A stretch of 64,000 bases of DNA from contig NZ_RJJX01000014.1 in the NCBI RefSeq assembly GCF_003996985.1, forward strand, positions 27,739 to 91,738. Reading direction: 5' to 3'. The notes below the pieces were generated by a model. The model was not told the DNA's origin. It saw only the letters and a program-made list of their open reading frames with translations, and did no database searches. Both the position numbers and the translations under genes were made by a program. The DNA is from Ancylomarina longa. Lineage in GTDB: Bacteria > Bacteroidota > Bacteroidia > Bacteroidales > Marinifilaceae. Position 1 is the first letter of the stretch, and every line of letters starts with the position of its first letter. This document shows positions 29,616 to 39,185 of this stretch, piece by piece.

Positions 29616-30578
29616 ATGAAGGCGATCGGAGGATACTTTGAATTGGAACTATCAAAGGGAAAGGAATATCATCCACATCTCTTGAAATTAAATACAGGAC
29701 GCAATTGTCTGGAGTATCTGCTCCGGACAGGAAATTATAAAAAATTATATCTGCCTTGTTATTCCTGCAAAGTACTTCTGGAACCATTAAATAAACTCAA
29801 AATTGAATATGAATTTTATGATATTGACAGAAATTTAGATCCTATTATTAAGAGTTTACCAAAACCAGAGGAAGCCTTTTTGTACATTAATTATTTTGGG
29901 ATTAAGAATGAAATGGCAGAATTTCTAAAGAAGAAAATCAGCAATTTAATTCTGGATAATTCACAGGCATTTTTTTCACCTGTCATTTCATCAACAGGAA
30001 CATTCTACTCCGCGCGAAAATTTTTTGGAGTCCCTGATGGAGCTTACCTGGCTACTAATAAGGAATTGGATGAAGAATTAGTCCCAGATCACTCTGATGA
30101 TAGATGTTCCCATTTGCTAAAGAGAATAGATTACACTGCGGAATATGCCTACTCCGATTATCAGGATAATAATAGAAAATTAAGTCATCAGCCGATTCTG
30201 CATATGTCAAAATTAACGCAGCAGCTATTAAATCAGATTGATTATGCCAGCATCAAAAAAAGGAGAGAAGAGAATTTTTCTTACCTCCACAAATCTCTTT
30301 CCGCTTACAATCAATTAAGAATATCTAATTCGGATATTCACGGACCAATGATCTATCCATTATATATTGAAAATGATGAGATAAGACAGGAACTTATCAA
30401 GCAAAGAATATTTGTAGCGACTTATTGGCCTAATGTACTGCAAGAATGTTCTGAAGACACAGTGGCTTATCAGATGGCAAAAAATCTGCTGGCTTTACCA
30501 ATCGATCAAAGGTATTCCATTCAAGATATGAACCGAATAATAGAAGTAATTCAGCAAATTTTTGTGAAAGCAATTTAA
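29616..30578 (+). CDS. Divergent DegT-like PLP-fold protein, copy 1
   Basis: A 320-residue protein distantly related to DegT aminotransferases. Conserved blocks with its paralogue at 32796 are IGGYFELEL near the start, LNTGRNCLEYLLR, the LYLPCYSC block, NYFGIK, LILDNSQAFF (Asp as PLP-ring partner) and FYSARKFFGVPDGAYL, in which Lys135 is the likely PLP lysine. It is shorter than classical DegT enzymes (360-390). The catalytic assignment is inference from the order of blocks. It is paired with the preceding ATP-grasp gene, and the two probably make or attach one modification. Confidence 0.65.
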   Translation: MKAIGGYFELELSKGKEYHPHLLKLNTGRNCLEYLLRTGNYKKLYLPCYSCKVLLEPLNKLKIEYEFYDIDRNLDPIIKSLPKPEEAFLYINYFGIKNEMAEFLKKKISNLILDNSQAFFSPVISSTGTFYSARKFFGVPDGAYLATNKELDEELVPDHSDDRCSHLLKRIDYTAEYAYSDYQDNNRKLSHQPILHMSKLTQQLLNQIDYASIKKRREENFSYLHKSLSAYNQLRISNSDIHGPMIYPLYIENDEIRQELIKQRIFVATYWPNVLQECSEDTVAYQMAKNLLALPIDQRYSIQDMNRIIEVIQQIFVKAI

Positions 30579-30588
30579 TTTAGAAAAT

Positions 30589-31551
30589 ATGACCAATCCA
30601 TTTGTTAGCGTGAAAACGATCACTTACAATCATGAAAAATTTATTGCCCAGTGTATTGAGGGAATCCTGATGCAGGAGACTAATTTTTCTTTTGAATATA
30701 TCATCGGAGAGGATTGCAGCACAGATAGAACCATGGAGATCGTGCAGGAGTATGCAGCGAAATTTCCGAATATAATAAGGGTGATTACGGATGATAAAAA
30801 TGTTGGTGCTGTTGAAAACGATAATCGTACGGATAGGGCTTGCCGGGGAAAATATGTTGCCTTTTGTGAAGGGGATGATTTTTGGACCGATCCCTATAAA
30901 TTACAGAAAGAGGTCGATTTTTTGGAAGCCAATCCTGAGGTTGGTTTGGTACATACCAGCTTTTCTTACCTGAATGAAGGAAAAAGAACCAAAGACGTGT
31001 GGAAGCACAAGCATATTCCTCAAGGGGATATTCTTGACCATTTAATTTCAGGGAATTATATTGCTACAGCTACGGTTTGTATGCGAAATGAATATTTGAA
31101 AAAAATTAGAATTGCCAATCAGATAAAGGAAAACCAATGGAGAATGGGGGATTATCCACTATGGATAGAGGTTTCAGCTCAGACAAAAATTGCTTTTATA
31201 CCTGAGGATACCATGACTTATCGGGTACATCCTGATTCTGCCACACATAGCTTGGATTGGAATGGAGATTATAAATTCTTTGAGAGTAGATATCGAATTA
31301 AAAAGTTTTATGCCGAAAAATATAAGCGGGATAATTTAATACCTCTTTTGGATAAAATGTATCATCGGGAGCTTTTAAAATATGCTATTTTCCTTAAAGA
31401 TGAGGAGATGAGGAATACTTGCAGTAAGTATTTCGTGAATAAGGGAATGGGTAAGGAGTTGTTATATTACTTGTTTGCTAAATTTTCGTTTCTGGATACT
31501 CTGTTTGAATTTATCTACACCTTCAAAAAGCGTTATCAAACCTTACACTAG
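30589..31551 (+). CDS. Family 2 glycosyltransferase
   Basis: A 320-residue GT-A glycosyltransferase. The first 110 residues carry SVKTITYNHEKFIAQCIEGI, the first catalytic region IIGEDCSTDRT, and the DxD-like EGDDFWTDPYKLQ, all usual for GT2 enzymes that transfer sugar from a nucleotide donor to the lipid-linked growing unit. No membrane helices are obvious, so it is likely cytoplasmic and peripheral. Donor and linkage cannot be read. It sits between the two ATP-grasp/PLP pairs, which suggests the pairs arose by duplication around it. Confidence 0.85.
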   Translation: MTNPFVSVKTITYNHEKFIAQCIEGILMQETNFSFEYIIGEDCSTDRTMEIVQEYAAKFPNIIRVITDDKNVGAVENDNRTDRACRGKYVAFCEGDDFWTDPYKLQKEVDFLEANPEVGLVHTSFSYLNEGKRTKDVWKHKHIPQGDILDHLISGNYIATATVCMRNEYLKKIRIANQIKENQWRMGDYPLWIEVSAQTKIAFIPEDTMTYRVHPDSATHSLDWNGDYKFFESRYRIKKFYAEKYKRDNLIPLLDKMYHRELLKYAIFLKDEEMRNTCSKYFVNKGMGKELLYYLFAKFSFLDTLFEFIYTFKKRYQTLH

Positions 31552-31589
31552 AGATTGCCAAAATATATAGGATTATTAAACAAATTGTA

Positions 31590-32795
31590 ATGAAGAATAA
31601 GCAACAGAAGCTATTAATTCTTGGGGGAACTTCTTTTCAGATTCCATGCATCGAATATGCAAAATCGATGGGCTATCATGTTGTTGTTAGTGGCAATGAT
31701 CCTGAAAATTTGGGCTGTAAATATGCTGATGAGTTTCATAATGTAAGCACTACGGATCTAAAGGGAGTGTTAAAATTGGCTCGTAAATTAGAGATTGATG
31801 GAATTCTTGCTTATGCATCCGATCCTGCCGCTCCAACTGCTGCCTATGTCTCCGAGAGAATGGGATTACCAGGGAATTCCTATAAATCGGTAAAAACCTT
31901 GTCCGAAAAAGATCTTTACCGGAGTTTTTTGCGAAAGCATAAATTTAATACACCCTGGTATGGAGGATTTAGTACGCTGGAAGATTTTGCATCTTACTCC
32001 TCCGAATTTACTTATCCTGTAATCGTGAAGCCAGTAGATTCATCGGGGAGCAAAGGTATTAGTGCAGTAAATGATTTTTGGGAGATGGGAAAAGCCATTA
32101 CTTATGCGATATCATTTTCGAGGTGTAAGCGGTTTATTGTGGAGGAATTTATTGAGAAAAAATATCCCCAACTGGATGGAGATATCTTCGTTTATGATGG
32201 CAAAATTATCGCTTATTATTTGGGAGATCAGGGGAATGATGAGACCATTAATCCTTTTGTTCCTTCCAGTATCAATTATCCTTCCTTGCTTGCAAGCACC
32301 TTGCATGAAAATATTCAAAAGGAATTACAGCGAGCAATAAATTTACTTAAAATCAAGTTTGGTGGCTTTAATATCGAGGTTATTATTGATGAGAATGATG
32401 AAATATTCCTGATGGAGATAGGAGCTCGAAACGGAGGCAACTGCATTCCGGAAATCATTAAATGTGCCAGTAATGTCGATATGATTAAAATGAGTGTAGA
32501 TGCTTGCATGGGAGTGAAGCCCCAAATATTAAACCAAAAGGATATAGATAAGTTCTATACCACATATGTGATTCATTCCAAAAAAGACGGACGATTAAAA
32601 TCTGTGAGATTGGATGATAGAATATCAGACTATGTGCTGGATATAAAATTAATGGTAGAGCAAGGTGAGCCGGTGCTCAAATTCATGGGATCGAATTGCA
32701 CAGTTGGAATTGGTTTGCTCGAATTCCCGAATGAAGATATTAGGGATAATATGATGAATAGAATTGAGGATTTAATTGCTGTAGAATTAGAATAA
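31590..32795 (+). CDS. ATP-grasp ligase, copy 2 of the ATP-grasp/PLP pair
   Basis: A 401-residue paralogue of the 28379-29599 product, similar along the whole length (shared SDPAAPTAAYV, VKPVDSSGSKG, EEFIEKK and the end block LMEIGARNGGN). The catalytic Lys, acidic metal ligands and glycine loop are all kept, so it should be active. By eye roughly half the residues are identical, so the duplication is old and the two copies may use different substrates. Its stop is directly followed by the ATG of the PLP-fold partner, with no spacer. Confidence 0.8.
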   Translation: MKNKQQKLLILGGTSFQIPCIEYAKSMGYHVVVSGNDPENLGCKYADEFHNVSTTDLKGVLKLARKLEIDGILAYASDPAAPTAAYVSERMGLPGNSYKSVKTLSEKDLYRSFLRKHKFNTPWYGGFSTLEDFASYSSEFTYPVIVKPVDSSGSKGISAVNDFWEMGKAITYAISFSRCKRFIVEEFIEKKYPQLDGDIFVYDGKIIAYYLGDQGNDETINPFVPSSINYPSLLASTLHENIQKELQRAINLLKIKFGGFNIEVIIDENDEIFLMEIGARNGGNCIPEIIKCASNVDMIKMSVDACMGVKPQILNQKDIDKFYTTYVIHSKKDGRLKSVRLDDRISDYVLDIKLMVEQGEPVLKFMGSNCTVGIGLLEFPNEDIRDNMMNRIEDLIAVELE

Positions 32796-33752
32796 ATGGG
32801 ACAGAGGTCAATTGGTGGATATTTCGAATTGGAAAGCAGATTTGAATCTGAATATCATGCTGGACTAGTTCGCCTAAATTCTGGACGAAATTGCTTAGAA
32901 TATATACTTCGGGCTAATCATTATCGTAAGATATACCTTCCTGTTTATTCGTGTTCAGCATTATTGGAGCCTATCCTTAAATTGAACTTGGAATTTGAAT
33001 GGTACGCTATTTCTTCAGATTTAGAACCAATTCAATTGAAGCCATTGAAGGAGGATGAATGCCTTTTAGTTATCAATTATTTTGGATTGAAAGGGAGATA
33101 TATTGCTGAGCTTAGTAAAATGGCAATTAATCTAATCGTTGATAATTCGCAGGCTTTCTTTGAACTACCACTTCCCAAAGTAGATACCTTTTATTCGGCG
33201 CGTAAATTTTTTGGTGTACCCGATGGAGCCTATCTGTCGACAAACTTATTTTTAGAAGAGGAATTTGAAAAGGAAGTATCGTGGAACAGAACGGAACATC
33301 TTTTAAGAAGATTTGAGAACGGTGCAATGGATGGTTATTCCCGGTTTTTGAAGAACGAAGAATATTTGTGTGGTCTGCCAATAAAATACATGTCTAATTT
33401 CACTACCAGAATTTTAGCAGGAATAAATTATAAATCTGTAGTAACCAGACGAAATCAAAATTTCCAATACCTTAATTTAAAGCTAAAGCATAAAAATAAC
33501 TTGTCTTTTTCCGATACAGAAATTGATGGACCGATGACTTACCCGCTTTATGTGGAGAAGGATTCCCTTCGGGAGGAATTGATAAAACAGGAAATTTTTG
33601 TGCCTACTTACTGGCCAAATATTTTGGAGAATTCGAAAGCAGACCAAGTAGAATATCAATTGTCAAAATATATAATCCCTCTTCCGGTAGATCAACGATA
33701 CGGCTTACTAGATATGGATAGAATTTGTAATGTAATTAATAGTGTGTTGTGA
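32796..33752 (+). CDS. Divergent DegT-like PLP-fold protein, copy 2
   Basis: A 318-residue paralogue of the 29616-30578 product. It keeps SIGGYFELE, LNSGRNCLEYILR, LIVDNSQAFF and FYSARKFFGVPDGAYL with Lys137 as the candidate PLP lysine, and the C-terminal GPMTYPLYVE and VPTYWPNIL blocks. Its ATG abuts the stop of the ATP-grasp gene, so the two are translationally linked and probably function together. As with copy 1, aminotransferase activity is inferred and not certain. Confidence 0.65.
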   Translation: MGQRSIGGYFELESRFESEYHAGLVRLNSGRNCLEYILRANHYRKIYLPVYSCSALLEPILKLNLEFEWYAISSDLEPIQLKPLKEDECLLVINYFGLKGRYIAELSKMAINLIVDNSQAFFELPLPKVDTFYSARKFFGVPDGAYLSTNLFLEEEFEKEVSWNRTEHLLRRFENGAMDGYSRFLKNEEYLCGLPIKYMSNFTTRILAGINYKSVVTRRNQNFQYLNLKLKHKNNLSFSDTEIDGPMTYPLYVEKDSLREELIKQEIFVPTYWPNILENSKADQVEYQLSKYIIPLPVDQRYGLLDMDRICNVINSVL

Positions 33753-33825
33753 GATCGATAGTGGTAAACAAGCTTTTTGTTTCTAGTCCTATGGAAGTGG
33801 TTTAGTAAATAAAAATGGCATTTGC

Positions 33826-35088
33826 ATGAAATATATTGGTATAGGATTGTGGTTTGTGCTTTTCTTTCTGGCCTTTTTCTTAAAGTCATATAGTATTGGG
33901 GGACAGGAAATGGCTTATGTATGGAAAATGCCATTGCTAATATTTCTGATCATTAGCGTTCTCGGACAGGATGTGAAATACTCTTTTTTGATACTCGGAT
34001 ATGCCTTTGCACTTAAGAATATTGTGAATGTTTCATTTTTCCATTTTCCTATTGATGCCATAATCAATCTTACTAAATATTTAAGTATACCAATTATAAT
34101 TCACTGGATCTATTTAAATGTGAATACGCCAAGAGCACTTAAAACATTACGAATAGTTCCGCTGTATCTTTCAGCTTTTTATATTCTGTCCAATATTCCT
34201 TTTTATTTCGGTGTCTTTTCTGCACCGGTAAGTGCAACCATGTTATGGATGGAGGATACATCCCTCGACGGATTAGTGGGGATTTTAGGAGCACCACATT
34301 ACACATCCGCCATGTTGGCGATTGCAAGTATTGTAATTCTGGAGTTTGTGGTGAAAAAGCGTGGTGATTTCCGTCTTAATTTTATTCTGGCACCTTTATT
34401 TTTAATTGGAGTATTCTTTCTTTTTAAAACCTATACCCGAACCGGATGGCTTATGTTTGTAGTTGGTGTGATTGTTCTTTTTATCCGAAAAATTAGCATA
34501 AAAGATTTGGGTAAAATTGCAATGGTAGGATTGCTTCTTTTTGGTGGATTAATTGCCTTGTTTCAAACCAACGAAGGTTTTCGCAGGAGAGTAATGGATG
34601 AAAGAACCGGACAGGAGGATAAATCATCCTACGAAACAGTTGGCTCCGGCAGATTAGAAATAGCTCAGGTTTATTTAGAAAATTTATATGAAAGTAACTT
34701 CGTGACCTACCTCGTTGGTATGGGAATGCAGGAATCTCAGAACAGATATGAAAAAAAGGATGGTATGCCTCTTTTTGCTCATAATGGTTTTGTTCAAACA
34801 ATTGTAGATAATGGGATTATAGGTTTTCTACTGTATCTGGCATTTTTATATACTCTACTCGATGCCATTCGGAAATCGAAAAGCAGCCATAACCAATTAG
34901 CTGTTGCTATCTTTTTCATGTTTATATCCTGCTTGGCAACCCAACAAGCCAATTATTTTTTGTTGGATGTATTTTTAGCGATTTACACCGGAATGACATT
35001 AATAGAGAGTAGAATTAACCAATATATTGAAATAAAAAGAAATTTTGGAAACATTAGCTTATACAAAAAAACATACTACCGAATCTAA
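33826..35088 (+). CDS. wzy: Wzy-like O-antigen/capsule polymerase (O-antigen ligase family)
   Basis: A 420-residue inner-membrane protein with about 10-11 hydrophobic segments and a large extracytoplasmic loop between about 255 and 320. That loop carries Arg- and Glu-rich sequence (FRRRVMDERTGQEDKSS), followed by GSGRLEIAQVYLENLY and HNGFVQTIVDNGIIGFLLYL, features of the Wzy/WaaL superfamily (PF04932). It would polymerise flipped repeat units in the periplasm. It is the only such gene in the locus. The 3' end overlaps the next gene by 44 nt. Confidence 0.8.
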   Translation: MKYIGIGLWFVLFFLAFFLKSYSIGGQEMAYVWKMPLLIFLIISVLGQDVKYSFLILGYAFALKNIVNVSFFHFPIDAIINLTKYLSIPIIIHWIYLNVNTPRALKTLRIVPLYLSAFYILSNIPFYFGVFSAPVSATMLWMEDTSLDGLVGILGAPHYTSAMLAIASIVILEFVVKKRGDFRLNFILAPLFLIGVFFLFKTYTRTGWLMFVVGVIVLFIRKISIKDLGKIAMVGLLLFGGLIALFQTNEGFRRRVMDERTGQEDKSSYETVGSGRLEIAQVYLENLYESNFVTYLVGMGMQESQNRYEKKDGMPLFAHNGFVQTIVDNGIIGFLLYLAFLYTLLDAIRKSKSSHNQLAVAIFFMFISCLATQQANYFLLDVFLAIYTGMTLIESRINQYIEIKRNFGNISLYKKTYYRI

Positions 35089-36175
35089 AGCGGAACGAGT
35101 ATATCAATTCCGTAGCATTAGTATTGAGGAGTTGGCGAAAATCCATTATCACAGTAATTTCCCCAGCTGCAGGGCTCAATGGATGAGCAACTGGTTGTCG
35201 GTATTTAAAGAGGTGAAGAATAATGTTATTGGCTATGGGAAAAAGCCATATATTATCGCTGCATTTCAAAAAGAGGAATTGGTAGCCATCGTTCCATTAT
35301 TAAAATTAAATCGCACTTATTTTAAATACATACGAATTGAATTTCTGGAATTTCTCGGGCAGCAATGGTCTAGTCTGGGCAATGATATTATAGTATTGAA
35401 AGAATTAGAGGTCGCTTTTACAAGCGAATTGATTCGTTGGATTAAAAAAAATATTCCTTTCCATTTTTTGTTTTTGAAGTATCTACCAGAGAATTCCATT
35501 TTTGCCAAACAGCTAAGTTTATTTCATTATGCGGGTGCTGCATTCATAGAAGTGGATTCTTACAATAATTATGAAGATTTTGCAGAGAAGGTTTATACCC
35601 GGAAATTTAGAGAGGACTTGCGACGAACCTTGCGGCGAACCAATAAACACGGTTTTGAAATGACCGTAAATACAGAAAAAATTACGAAGGAAAGCCTGAA
35701 ACAGATACGCAGAATTTCCAAATCAAAACTAATTGATGGAAAGAGTTTTTTATATGAAGATGCAAAGAAGGAGGAATTTCATTTGAAAATGTATGAGGAG
35801 TTCAACTCACAGGTTGTATTTGTGAAGTTTAATGGTCAGCCGGTAGCTTATGGTACCAGTATCGATTGGAATGGAGAAAGAATTGGAATTGATGCAGCAT
35901 TTGATAGGGATTATAGAAAATTCGGAGCCGGAATTCAGTGCATCAATGCAAGTATTAAAACGAGTTTTGAGGATAAGATGCAAAAGATGTCTTTTGGCAT
36001 GGGACTCGACACCTACAAATTTCAGTTTACTGATAAGGTTCAAACTTATTATATGAGCTTTGATTTCACATATCGTTTGAAAGCCTTGTTGGCTTTGCCT
36101 TATTTCTATTACCAATTACAGAAAAGGGACAAAAAAGTAAGCGAAATGCTCAGGAATATTATTAAGAATGAATAA
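35045..36175 (+). CDS. BioF2-like (GNAT fold) acyltransferase, copy 1
   Basis: A protein of about 376 residues in the FemAB/BioF2-like acetyltransferase group (PF13480). Landmarks are LVAIVPLLKL, FLEFLGQQWSSLGNDII, KFREDLRRTLRRTNKHGF and the C-terminal FGMGLDTYKFQF. Related enzymes N-acylate amino sugars in polysaccharide loci, which would fit the aminotransferases here (inference). The start is uncertain. The paralogue begins MYRFHSI, and the equivalent residue here is a GTA Val, not a start codon. The only upstream in-frame start is TTG at 35045, inside wzy. Confidence 0.7.
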   Translation: METLAYTKKHTTESKAERVYQFRSISIEELAKIHYHSNFPSCRAQWMSNWLSVFKEVKNNVIGYGKKPYIIAAFQKEELVAIVPLLKLNRTYFKYIRIEFLEFLGQQWSSLGNDIIVLKELEVAFTSELIRWIKKNIPFHFLFLKYLPENSIFAKQLSLFHYAGAAFIEVDSYNNYEDFAEKVYTRKFREDLRRTLRRTNKHGFEMTVNTEKITKESLKQIRRISKSKLIDGKSFLYEDAKKEEFHLKMYEEFNSQVVFVKFNGQPVAYGTSIDWNGERIGIDAAFDRDYRKFGAGIQCINASIKTSFEDKMQKMSFGMGLDTYKFQFTDKVQTYYMSFDFTYRLKALLALPYFYYQLQKRDKKVSEMLRNIIKNE

Positions 36176-36362
36176 TATTTTCAACTAGAGAAAAACAAAA
36201 CAAACAAATTACAATAACAAAACTGTCAATTATCGGGATTGTATTCACATTCGCCTTTCAAAATCGACAAAGTACTATTCTTTAAGGTCACATTGAATAC
36301 CATATGATATTCAATTCTACCTAATTAATTAGCAAAACTTTAATCTCAAAATTTTATGAATA

Positions 36363-37439
36363 ATGTATCGCTTTCATTCCATTGGCCTGCAAGAATTGGA
36401 AGACATAAACTATAAAGAAACTTATCCGAGTAATACTTTCCAATGGATATACAACTGGTATTCTGTATTTGAAAATGTTGAAAACAATGTAATTGGCTAT
36501 AAAAAAAAGCCATATATCATTGCGGCTTATTTGAATGAGGAATTGGTGGCAATTATTCCTTTGCTTAAGCTAACTCGTATCTACTGTAAGTGTTTGCGAT
36601 TGGAATTTATCGAGTTTCTGGGACAACAATGGTCCTGTATTGGAGAGGATATTATAACTCTTAAGGATTTGGATTCTGTTTATATTGAAGAGCTTATTCA
36701 TTGGATAAAAAAACATGTGAAATTTCACTTTATCTTTTTGAAATACATTCCGAAATCATCTCTTTTGAATACAAAATACAAATTGTATCATTATTCAGGT
36801 GCACCTATAATACCTGTTTCGAGTTACAGTAGTTATGAAGATTTCTACACGCATGCTTATGCCAAAAGATTTCGAAAGAAATTGCAACGAACACGACGCA
36901 AAATTGAGAAAGATGGGTTTCGTTTAAAATTATCCTACGAAGAGATTAATAGGAATAATTTTGAAGACATTAAACGAATTGCCAAATCAAAGGAAATTGA
37001 TGGGAAGAACTATGTGTATGAAGATCCCAATAAGGAGAAATTCCATTTACTTTTGTATAAGAGCTTTCCGTCTCATGTGATGTTTGCAAAATTTAATAAT
37101 ATGCCTGTTGCGTATGTTACAAATATAGATTGTAATGGAGTTCGGATAGGTCTTGATTGTGCCTTCGATCGGGATTACCGAATTTATGGAGTAGGCGTGC
37201 AATGTATGGATTGTAATATTCAAGAATGTTTTAAGGAACATAAGAAAAAGTTCTCCTTTGGTGTGGGCCTCGATGAATATAAATTTCAGTTTACTCATAA
37301 GGTAGAGGACTATTATATGAGTTTTGATTTTAGCTATCGCTTAAAAGCCTTGTTGGTCTTGCCTTATTTTCTGTATCGCTTGAAAAGAGAAGATAAACAT
37401 GTGTTAAAAGAACTCTCAAAATTGCATTGTGATGTATAA
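36363..37439 (+). CDS. BioF2-like (GNAT fold) acyltransferase, copy 2
   Basis: A 358-residue paralogue of the previous gene, collinear throughout; about half the residues look identical. Shared blocks include KKPYIIAAY, EFLGQQWS, SKEIDGKN, AFDRDYR, YYMSFDF and YRLKALL. It starts cleanly at ATG 36363 (MYRFHSIGLQELED). A 187-nt spacer without a recognised signal separates it from copy 1, the largest gap in this part of the operon. The acyl donor and sugar acceptor are unknown; two copies suggest two different amino groups or acyl chains. Its 3' end overlaps the deacetylase gene by 8 nt. Confidence 0.75.
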   Translation: MYRFHSIGLQELEDINYKETYPSNTFQWIYNWYSVFENVENNVIGYKKKPYIIAAYLNEELVAIIPLLKLTRIYCKCLRLEFIEFLGQQWSCIGEDIITLKDLDSVYIEELIHWIKKHVKFHFIFLKYIPKSSLLNTKYKLYHYSGAPIIPVSSYSSYEDFYTHAYAKRFRKKLQRTRRKIEKDGFRLKLSYEEINRNNFEDIKRIAKSKEIDGKNYVYEDPNKEKFHLLLYKSFPSHVMFAKFNNMPVAYVTNIDCNGVRIGLDCAFDRDYRIYGVGVQCMDCNIQECFKEHKKKFSFGVGLDEYKFQFTHKVEDYYMSFDFSYRLKALLVLPYFLYRLKREDKHVLKELSKLHCDV

Positions 37440-38358
37440 ATTAAGACAAGTACTAGGAAGTTTTATAGGATTAATTTTGCTAATTTTTTTCAAGAAATCA
37501 GCATTAGAGAAATTCAATACGCAAGTGTTGTCCATTTATTTCCATAATCCATCGGTATATTTATTTAAAGGCATTGTTCGCTTCCTTAAAGCTTCCGGAT
37601 TTCAATTCATCGATCAGAAGGAGTATTATGAACTTGCGATTGGGAATCAGGAAGTTTCTGGCAGGAAGGTATTTATTTCTTTTGACGATGCCTGGCAGGG
37701 AAATTTGAAATTGATTCCTATCCTTGAAAAATACCAGATTCCAATAAGTTTATTTGTACCTGTAAAACCTGTGGTTACCGGTAATTATTGGTGGGAATAT
37801 GCTGCATATTTAAAATCGGATACCTTGAATATCAATGCTATTGAAGATTTAAAAAAAGTACCGAATAAGAAGCGAATGGAGGTGATTCATAAGTTGATGC
37901 AAGAATTACACTTAAAACGATCTGCTATCAATTTAAAAGAATTGGAATATTTGCACAATCATCCACTTGTGACTATTGGTTCTCATACCTATCATCATCC
38001 TATTACTATTCAATGCACTAATGATGAGTTAGATTTTGAATATCGCGAATCGAAAAAAACACTGGAGCGATGGCTCAATACCTCAATAAACTCCTTTGCA
38101 TTTCCCAATGGCGATTACGATGCCAGAGATCTAAATCTATTAAGGGAGCATGGATATAAGATGGCATTTACTACAAATCCGAATCTTTTGAACAGAGGGA
38201 GTGTTTTTGAAATGCCACGAATTTCTATGAATACCAAAGGAGGCAGGTATGAAAACATTTGCCGAATGCTTGGTTTGTGGCATAAGTATGTGAAGCCAAT
38301 ACAAATAAGATTAAAATCTGCCAGTCATAAATTTAAAATAGAAAAGCAGTTTTCTTAG
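37432..38358 (+). CDS. Polysaccharide deacetylase (NodB fold, CE4-like)
   Basis: About 308 residues. An N-terminal hydrophobic segment (about 6-22) may anchor it in the membrane. The NodB motif 1 appears as ISFDDAWQGN (TFDDG in the consensus), and motif 2 is the metal-binding GSHTYHHPIT. A later FAFPNGDYDARD fits motif 3. Such enzymes remove N- or O-acetyl groups from glycans. The ATG at 37432 overlaps the preceding stop by 8 nt; a GTG one codon earlier is possible. It may counter or edit the acyl groups placed by the two preceding acyltransferases (inference). Confidence 0.8.
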   Translation: MYKLRQVLGSFIGLILLIFFKKSALEKFNTQVLSIYFHNPSVYLFKGIVRFLKASGFQFIDQKEYYELAIGNQEVSGRKVFISFDDAWQGNLKLIPILEKYQIPISLFVPVKPVVTGNYWWEYAAYLKSDTLNINAIEDLKKVPNKKRMEVIHKLMQELHLKRSAINLKELEYLHNHPLVTIGSHTYHHPITIQCTNDELDFEYRESKKTLERWLNTSINSFAFPNGDYDARDLNLLREHGYKMAFTTNPNLLNRGSVFEMPRISMNTKGGRYENICRMLGLWHKYVKPIQIRLKSASHKFKIEKQFS

Positions 38359-38473
38359 TTCAATCAAATGAAATGAGAAAATCAAGAATAGTAAGGTATG
38401 TTTGAATGCCATAAATGATAAGAACGTGGAACCCGAAAAACGAAAGAGTAGGTTAATATTAAATTGAGGTAAA

Positions 38474-39133
38474 ATGAAAAAATTAGCGTTTATAATTATT
38501 TTATATTCTTTTCTAAATCCGGAAATTGCTTCTTCTCAAATGAAGAAGGGAGATATGCTTATTGGGGTGTCTTCTACCTTAAATACGCTTGGAACTGGTT
38601 CTAATCTAATGAACCTTAGCTTTTCGAGTGTTAAATATAAAAGTAATGCTGAAGGTTATAGGGAATCTGATGCTGATAAGCTTACTAATTATAATTTACA
38701 ACCCAAGGTCGGATATTTTATTACAAATAAAATTGCGCTTGGACTCGATTTAAATCTATCCATATTTAAAAATAAAGATGGAAGCAGTAGCGATGAGGTT
38801 ACGCAATCTTCATTTAGCATTGGTCCCTTGTTCAGATATTATATTCCATCCGAAAAAGTAATGCCGTTTTTTGAGCTAAGCACTGCATTTGGTAGCATGA
38901 CAAACAAGTATCAATCGGTAAATTTAAATGATAAATCAACATCCAGAATTACCTCTCTGGGGGGTGGTTTTGGTATTGCTGCTCCACTTGGCAAAAAAGT
39001 AACTTTCGATGTTCTGGCAGAATATAGTTCACTAACAATTAAGGATAAGGATAATAACCCGGATGATGAAAAAACTGTGATTGGTACTTTTGGTATTAAT
39101 TTTGGATTTACGATCATTCTTGGTGCCAAATAA
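38474..39133 (+). CDS. Small outer-membrane beta-barrel protein
   Basis: A 219-residue protein with a cleavable signal peptide (residues 1-21, ending IASSQ) and alternating strands such as PKVGYFITNKIALGLDLNLS and a C-terminal FGINFGFTIILGAK, typical of 8-stranded OmpA-like or OmpW-like barrels in Bacteroidota (porin-family/PF13568-like). The C-terminus does not end in an aromatic residue. It lies between the deacetylase and a glycosyltransferase, so a role in surface display or passage of the polysaccharide is possible, but nothing in the sequence proves it. Confidence 0.65.
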   Translation: MKKLAFIIILYSFLNPEIASSQMKKGDMLIGVSSTLNTLGTGSNLMNLSFSSVKYKSNAEGYRESDADKLTNYNLQPKVGYFITNKIALGLDLNLSIFKNKDGSSSDEVTQSSFSIGPLFRYYIPSEKVMPFFELSTAFGSMTNKYQSVNLNDKSTSRITSLGGGFGIAAPLGKKVTFDVLAEYSSLTIKDKDNNPDDEKTVIGTFGINFGFTIILGAK

Positions 39134-39185
39134 TTTAATTTTTTCAGCATTTTGATTATACATCGTCTGCAAACTAAATTTTCTA

